From Mikania micrantha (Eukaryota > Streptophyta > Magnoliopsida > Asterales > Asteraceae), in NCBI GenBank assembly GCA_009363875.1, contig CM018696.1:17063475-17127474 (forward strand): a stretch of DNA of 64,000 bases, in the 5' to 3' direction. Of the stretch, positions 57,812-64,000 are shown one piece after another. The notes below the pieces were generated by a model. It was not told the origin of the DNA. It made no database searches and saw only the letters and a list, made by a program, of their open reading frames with translations. The number at the start of each line of letters is the position of its first letter. Within the stretch, counting starts at the first letter, position 1. A program made the position numbers and the translations under genes.

Positions 57812-58112
57812 ATGGAAGAATACCGACTCCTAAGGATGCTCCAGAATCTTACCAATTCGTCTATGTATACAGGTTTATCCTTCATCTCATCCGATTACTA
57901 CACGGATGAACCCAATCCGAAATATGAACCATAAAAGAAAACGCCTACAGCTTAATAGGAAGGAAGCTTAATCGAAATGAAGATTTACGTATTCCGTAAA
58001 AAAGTTGATGGTTCTCGAGAAACAAGTGGGCTATTTCTTTGCAAAATTGTGCTAAGAAGAAAGTAAAAAAACAAAATAGAATTTGTAACTTGCTATCAAG
58101 TCTAATAACACA
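57812..58112 (+). other. Unassigned 300 bp beside the LTR
   Basis: An ATG directly at the LTR junction opens a ~40-codon frame (begins MEEYRLLRMLQNL) ending in TAA. Another frame downstream reads IYVFRKKVDGSRETSG. Neither is recognised. It could be a fragment of a host or element gene into which the LTR inserted. Confidence 0.3.
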
Positions 58113-58115
58113 TAA

Positions 58116-60000
58116 GGCTTTGTGTTATGCAAGTTGCCCCCATCACTCCATGTAGGCGTCACATAATCAATAACACAATCACCCCTTATCACTCCACATC
58201 ATCTTTTCCTATTTTATCCCTCACTTCCCCATCACTCTACGTCATTACCACCTTTTTTCAATATTTTATTATTTGAATTTTATTTTTTTAATTAAAAATG
58301 AAATTTAAAAAAACACATAATATAATTAAAAATATTAATATTACAAACTAAAATAAAAAAATATTATATGAAAAAAAATTAAATTACATAATTAAATAAA
58401 AAAACATTAAAATAAATTTAAAAACTTAAAAAAAAAACTACAAATTTTCTCTTCGATTTTTCCATATATGTTCAACTAAATCGCCTTTAAGCATGTTATG
58501 TATCTACCTGCTTCGGATCTCGGCTCGTATTTCAAGTCTTTCTTCCGGTGTAACCTCTTCAACCGGAGGGTCTAACTCCTCGTAATTTTGGCAAATAGTT
58601 TTTCCTTTGTCCTCCAATATCATGTTATGCAAAATAATGCAAGCATACATAGCGTCTCGAATTTTACTTTTGTGCCAAATCCTACATGGATTGTTTATCA
58701 TATGCCATTTTATTTTAAGTACACCGAAAGCTCGTTCAACATCCTTTCTCGCCTCCTCTTGAGCCTTTTTAAAATATTTTCGTTTGTCATCATTTTCACG
58801 AGGACATGTAAATGATTTAACAAATGTAGCATATTCAGGGTATATACCATCGGAAAGATAATACCCATGCTTGTAGTACGTATCGTTAGCATAAAATGAA
58901 GACCCCGGCGCGACTCCGTCTAATATGTCGACAAATATCGGGGATTGATCTAAAACATTTATATCATTATTCGAACTAGAAACACCAAAATACGCATGCC
59001 ATATCCAGAGATCATTAGAGGCCACCGCTTCAAGCATTATTGTAGGATGGGGTGATCGCCTCGTTGATGAAATCCTCGCTAAGCGGTTGGGCAATTTTGC
59101 CATTCCCAGTGTGTGCAATCGATGCTTCCAAGCATGCCGGGAAACCCGTGGACATCATCATGCACGGCATAGATTTGTTGAATGTCGCTCCATGTTGGTT
59201 TTCTCAAATATCGCGAGCCGTATAGTGCGATAACACCTTTACAAAAGTTGTGAAGACTATCTCGTGAAATTTTATCCAACATCCGTAAATATTCATCCCA
59301 AGAATCGCTGCATGTGCCGTAGGCCAACTGTCGAATAGCACTTGTAGTACACTTTTGCAATAGTGTGAAACCTCTTACACCCAATGCATCTAACCTTTGT
59401 TGAAAAAACAGAAAATTTTCTTCTATATTGCTAACGATTTGAAGAAATAAATTGAGGCTCATTCAAGACGTTTGTTACCATCTTTACGATCACGGTTTAT
59501 TTTTTTTCTTCGTAACACTTGTGCAGAGTTTTCTTCAATATCAGCTACGACGGATGTTACTGTTGCTTGAACGCTGCGTAAAAACATGAATGCTCCTTCG
59601 TCTGAATCAGATGATGACGATTTCGTAATTTCCTCCTCCCAACTCATTTTTTTATTGTAAATTATAGAAATATAATGGTTATTTTAAAGAGAATTGTGTG
59701 TATTTGAATGTTGGTTTAAGAGGAGTGGTTTATTTTTAGTGGTTTAATTTTTTTTTTCTTTTATAAACCGACGGTCAAAAGGATTTTTTTTTTTTACTTT
59801 TTTTTTTTGCCTTTTCAACGGTCACAAGCCATTTATATGATTTTTTTTTTTATTTTTCCCCCCAACGGTCATCACCCTGTGAGGGGCCTCACCACCTTGC
59901 CCATCACGCCACCCTCACGCCCCTGTGTTATGGGGGTGGGGCGCGACTAGGGCGTGACCCAGGTGCATCACGCCTGGGTCACGTATCACAACACATAGCC
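58116..60000 (-). mobile_element. PIF/Harbinger-type DNA transposon, copy 2
   Basis: Termini GGCTTTGTGTTATGCA and GGCTATGTGTTGTGATAC (reverse complement of the right end) are flanked by TAA at 58113-58115 and 60001-60003. Subterminal sequences match the copy at 1549-3240 on both sides. It carries the transposase but no Myb-like ORF. Confidence 0.87.
58446..59647 (-). pseudogene. PIF/Harbinger transposase (DDE_Tnp_4 type), broken
   Basis: Minus-strand pieces begin at MSWEEEITKSSSSDSDEG (59647). The N-terminal piece stops at 59459, and the FRRRFRM-type segment of relatives is missing, suggesting a short deletion. The second piece (59079-59462) has TCSDSWDEYLRMLDK, HGFPGMLGSIDCTHWEW (first catalytic Asp). 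After a frameshift near 59085 the third (58504-59118) has HPTIMLEAVASNDLW, YYLSDGIYPEYATFV (second Asp) and KDVERAFGVLKIKWHMI (Glu). A TAG interrupts near 58506; the same frame continues with LKGDLVEHIWKNRR to about 58446. All three DDE residues survive, but the gene cannot be translated whole. Confidence 0.87.
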
Positions 60001-60003
60001 TAA

Positions 60004-61070
60004 TCAAATGTTTTGGAATCAACTTTTTAATTTTGGTGATTATGATTTATGAAGGGACACCTATCCGATTGGAATTCCTTCAAAGATTGATGGATCAAGT
60101 ACTACACTAAACATAATGATAGAAAATTTTTGTTATAAAAAATTATTATGATCTATTACATATAAGTTCATAAATATTTTAGTGTTTATACTTTTACATG
60201 TAATTGTTGATTTGACAAATTGATTATTATCTTTAAAGTAGAATGATTTAATTATTTCTTAGTAAAAAAAATAAAGTATAAAATGAACAATATCAAGACT
60301 TCATATGCAGTCAAAGTGCATTTTGCTAGGGATACATTATTTCACATGATTATTAGATAATTACTAATAAATATTTATTTCTTTGTTCATATAAAAACAG
60401 AATGTATTGAATGCACGTTTTTGTTTGAAAACGCGCGTAAAAAGTATATATTTTGGTCTTGTAGTTGCGTGTTTTTAATTTACTATATTTTTGTATTTTA
60501 TATAATATGTAATACAATAAATAAAATACAATCATAAATTTACAAAAAAAAAAAAAAAAAAAAAAAGACAAACGCAATATAGAAAATATATATTTTTATG
60601 TTTTTAGCAAAATGTTGCACTGTATTTTAAAAACGCAAAAATACCTATTCTTTGTACTGGATTAGTATTTTCTTGTTTCGTTATTTTTAAATATATAAAA
60701 AATAAAATACAATACAAATATATCTAATACAAATATTTTTAGGTAAAATTTTGATTTTATTTAATTTTCTCATTGCCTTTTTATATTTAATTCAAATATA
60801 TTCTCATTAATTTTTTTCAGAGTATTCGTAATTCCAATAGTGTAAACGAGCTGTAACATTAATAATATAAGTTTTTATTATTTTTAAAAATGTTTTTCCT
60901 CATATTTGGAAAAAAGCATCCTCATTTAAAAATGACTCATTCTTAAAAATCATCATAAGTATTTTATACTAATGATATTTTCTATAAAAAATTAGCCATC
61001 AAATATAGATTGTCACACTAATTTATTTACAGTTTGTTACGTAATTTTTAGTTTGTATTTATGTTACAGC
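60004..61070. other. AT-rich stretch without recognised feature
   Basis: It includes a run of about 26 A at 60541-60566. No TSD was identified around it and no gene is supported. Confidence 0.5.
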
Positions 61071-61939
61071 TCGTTTGTGACATTTCGTTCTTTACTACAA
61101 GGTAATTTCCTATATTTATGAATTAAATTTTAATTAATTACATCATGATTGAATATGTATATACATGTGAATCTGTGTATATATGTAAGGAAATTACAAG
61201 ATGAAACAAATCACAAATGACGTTGCGTAGAATTGCCGAATTACACGAAATTTCTATAATAATGACCAAAAATCAAATTCAAGGGTCTAAAACTAAATTA
61301 ATATCAATTACATGATGAATTGAAGTGAAATAGGTGATAACATAACGAAATCAAAGAGTCCCTAAGTTCGATATGTCAAATTGCAAAAATCTGCGAAAAT
61401 GCAATTCGGCATGCGTAATTGGCAAATTCATGACAACTTGAACTTCCTAATCACATTATAATCATAATGGGATGTAATTGGAAGCATGACAATGATAATT
61501 AATCATTATTAGCAATTCCTGAAATTATACGCGAAAAGCCGAACAAACGATCGCGAAAATGACAAAAATCAAACAAACCCTTGATTTGTTCTAACGCTAT
61601 CCTGTTGTTCCATGTTTATCCCATTCTATCTGATTAAAATCAGATAACTATGGCCAAGATGATGTGTCTAAACTTGGAACACAAGGGGTGCCATATAAAA
61701 ACAAAGATCTTGACTTTGGTCCAGGTTTCAACACCATTCTTTCCTTCCTCATCCTCTCAAACTCGACCAGGAACTCATATACAACTTCTGGAACCTTGAA
61801 CACACTTTAAACATCAGTTCTAATCAATTCCAAGTGATATCCAAGCCCAAGATCAAATGGAACCAATAATCAAGCTCCAAAAGTTGGATTTTTGGTGAGT
61901 TTCAAGCCAATCCTTGGCCAAGTAAGTTTCTAACTCACG

Positions 61940-62120
61940 AGCCACATCGGCCAAGGCCAAGGCCACCGAGCCACCACGTCAGGCCACCGAGCCACCGCCG
62001 TCGACCACCAGTCGCCGCCAAGCCGCCGGCCACCATCCACCTCCGGATTTCGGCCAAAAATTCCGGCGAAGGTTGCCGCCGGCGGAATATTCCGGCAAAT
62101 ATTCGGCCAAAAGGAATATT
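61940..62120. repeat. Word cassette GCCACCGAGCC / ATTCCGGCG
   Basis: Repeated GCCACCGAGCC, CCGCCG and ATTCCGGC(G/A) words sit in GC-rich DNA in the leader position of the LTR. Confidence 0.6.
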
Positions 62121-62226
62121 CCGGCGGAACCCTAATTTTGTCCGTTTTGCGTTCTGAATTGCGTTTCGTGCTCCGGTTCGCAATCCGACGATCCGTTTTC
62201 AATAAAAGGACATATTTTGAATCGAT

Positions 62227-62560
62227 TTCGCGTTCCGGACTCGATTTCGAGAACCGTTTTGCAATCCGGTGACTTGATTTTTATCTGATTTCTGATTAAC
62301 ACTCCGGTTTTAATAAAGAACTCAATTTAAGCATTGGTTTGCAATACGAAAATATATTCTCAATCGATTTCACGTTCCGGACTCGATTTCGCAAACCATT
62401 TTGCAATCCGCTGACCCGATTTTTATCTGATTTCTGATTAACACTCCGGTTTCAATACAGGACTTAATTTAATCATTGAAATTCAATACGAAAACATATT
62501 CTCAATTAATTTCGCAGTCAATTTCGTAATCCGAAAAACCGATTTTTGATCTGAAAGTCA
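62227..62560. repeat. ~140-bp tandem repeat, about 2.4 copies
   Basis: Units at about 62227 and 62367 share CGTTCCGGACTCGATTTCG, TTTTGCAATCCG and TTTTTATCTGATTTCTGA. A degenerate third starts near 62509. Confidence 0.8.
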
Positions 62561-63839
62561 ATTAGGATTCTGGTTTTAACAACGAGATGCAATTATCATT
62601 AATTTACAATCAAATGAGTAAAAGAACTCAATTACTAAACAAACTTAGTGATTTTAACATTACAAATTAACTGATAACCTTATCACATTGATTCTAAATA
62701 AATACGTGATTCAGAATCAGCTTGATGAATCGAATTACATTATTCTTGATATTTAATATCTAGAAATGTTCTAGTAATCCAAATTGGATACAAAGAACTT
62801 ATAGAACCTTAATGATATGCAGAATTCAATTGAAGCTGTGTGTTACTTTGCAACAACACCGGTGAGTTTCATAGACACCCTTTTAAATGTTTTGTTTTCC
62901 AAAACTCGGGGATTCTATTACACTAACAATATGGTTACATATTTCAATTATAGTGATGTACTTACATGATTTCATTACCCCTTTTCAAATCTTTGGATTT
63001 CTAAAACTCAGGGTTTGCATTACAATTACATTATGGTTGCATATTTCAATTACAACGATATGCTTGCATGTTACTTATGCATTTCAACTCTTGTATGATG
63101 ATTACATGAAAATTGTACCATGCTATCGTAAAAGTCCTCATATAACAACTGTAACCAATAAACTCATGGATGAGCCGGATGATAACAATGATAGTACTAT
63201 CGGGTTGACAACCCCATTCACGGGTAGATAGCGTCTACCCTTGTGTGAATGCCTGTTACCATTTATTACATTACAAGATAACAGCTTAATGCAACGATAG
63301 GCATTAAGAGTGAGGCTAAGGTCTTACCTTCGGGTATTACCGCTAATTACATTACAGTCACATAGGCTTAGGTTATAGGTTTTCATGGTGAATCATATTC
63401 ATAAAGTTGTGTATGCCTACCTATTCAACATGTCATATCATATCATATCATATCACGTTAACATATATATGAACTCACCAGCATCCTTGCTGATCTTTTA
63501 TATTACAAAACCTTGTCAGGAAGAAGGTAACAAGTGCGAAAGTGAGGATGCACGATCGCAAGACATGTTTAGTTACTCTTACTAGTTAATGTTGTTTAAG
63601 AATGTTAAAACTTAATGTATAATATTTCAGTTACAATGTAAAATATATAGTGTATGGTTTGCCATGGATGTATGATATCAATGTAACAATTAGTCACACC
63701 CATCTCTAAGATCTCACCATCAAGCTTCCGCGACACGTTACAACAATTACCGACTTCATGCGTCATTCAGTGACTACATCAGGTAAAGTGAGAGATGGGG
63801 GTGTGACATCGTTACATTTGTGTAATTTATATTAATATT

Positions 63840-64000
63840 ACTAGAAAACACTATGGTTTTCTACAAAATTATCCAACTAAATAGAGATGATTTTCCAACA
63901 CAATAACCATAAAAATATTACACTAAAATTTCCAACATTGTTCCGACAAAATAGCTACAAAAAATAATTTTGTCGCTAAATAGTCGCTAACTCTAATTTA
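63840..64000. mobile_element. Possible CACTA-like subterminal region at the window edge
   Basis: CACTATGG near 63855 is followed by short words TTCCGACAAAATAG, TTTTGTCGCTAAATAG and GTCGCTAA like those at 31105-31406. The window ends before the element can be judged. Confidence 0.3.

Larger units (their letters stand above)
61076..63808 (+). mobile_element. Solo LTR, second family, plus strand (TSD TCGTT)
   Basis: It begins TGTGACATTTCG and ends GAGATGGGGGTGTGACA. TCGTT flanks it at 61071-61075 and 63809-63813. 2733 bp without an internal domain. It has a TATA-like GCCATATAAAAAC near 61690, a GC-rich word cassette 61940-62120, tandem repeats 62227-62560, a CCGGTGAGTTTCATAG site near 62861, ATATGAACTCACCAGC near 63467, and a 3' terminal inverted block (GTCACACCCATCTCT ... 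AGAGATGGGGGTGTGAC). Confidence 0.9.

Noticed and set aside
60353..60577. 74-codon frame with poly-Phe
   Set aside because: Produced by a poly(A) run read on the minus strand.
61930..62202. GC-rich open frames of 82-90 codons on the minus strand
   Set aside because: They arise from the GCC/CCG word cassette and the following tandem repeat in a solo LTR; no protein family is recognised.

Overview
This 64 kb window looks like the repeat-rich part of a flowering-plant nuclear genome. I infer a eudicot, most likely Asteraceae, from the style of the LTR retrotransposon and PIF/Harbinger proteins; I could not test this by search. I see no intact host gene, rRNA, CRISPR array or organellar block. 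Almost everything identifiable is a transposable element, and most elements are nested in one another. I placed element boundaries by finding matching 5-bp target-site duplications (TSDs) by eye, and eight LTR insertions have them.

Layout. 1-1470: two long fold-back (MITE-like) elements around simple repeats. 1549-3240: a PIF/Harbinger derivative that keeps only a broken Myb/SANT-like ORF. 4352-7833: a minus-strand solo LTR. 7839-9776: a transposon-protein fragment split by a small hAT-like MITE, then a minus-strand LTR fragment. 10800-29697: nest A. An older plus-strand LTR holds a minus-strand solo LTR (11501-29412), which holds a plus-strand solo LTR (11828-27377), which holds a complete Ty3/gypsy chromovirus of Tekay/Del type (13983-25201). 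Its gag-pol is dead: four stops, one frameshift and two altered catalytic sites.

29700-32172: SINE-like relics, tandem repeats and a CACTA-like fragment. 32173-57811: nest B. A plus-strand LTR holds a minus-strand Tekay-type element (33657-55317). One LTR of that element holds a young Athila-type element (35733-43767), and its integrase gene holds a solo LTR (44804-48833). The Athila-type element has an intact 840-codon gag-protease ORF but no reverse transcriptase or integrase, so it is a TR-GAG-type non-autonomous element. 58116-60000: a second PIF/Harbinger copy, keeping only a broken transposase. 61076-63808: a solo LTR of another family. The right edge may enter a CACTA-like element.

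The most unusual signal is inside the long (2.2-4.3 kb) LTRs. The well-preserved Tekay-type LTRs carry two hairpins whose stems vary in a compensatory way while the GGTGACGAT loop stays nearly fixed. Each also has a promoter-like block, then a cassette built from a short word that differs from LTR to LTR (GCCGAACC, CATTCGG, ATCGATACT, AATGAG and others). Further along are a 12-bp inverted repeat flanking a palindromic TATATATA motif and a hairpin at the 3' terminus. None of this is explained by the coding content.
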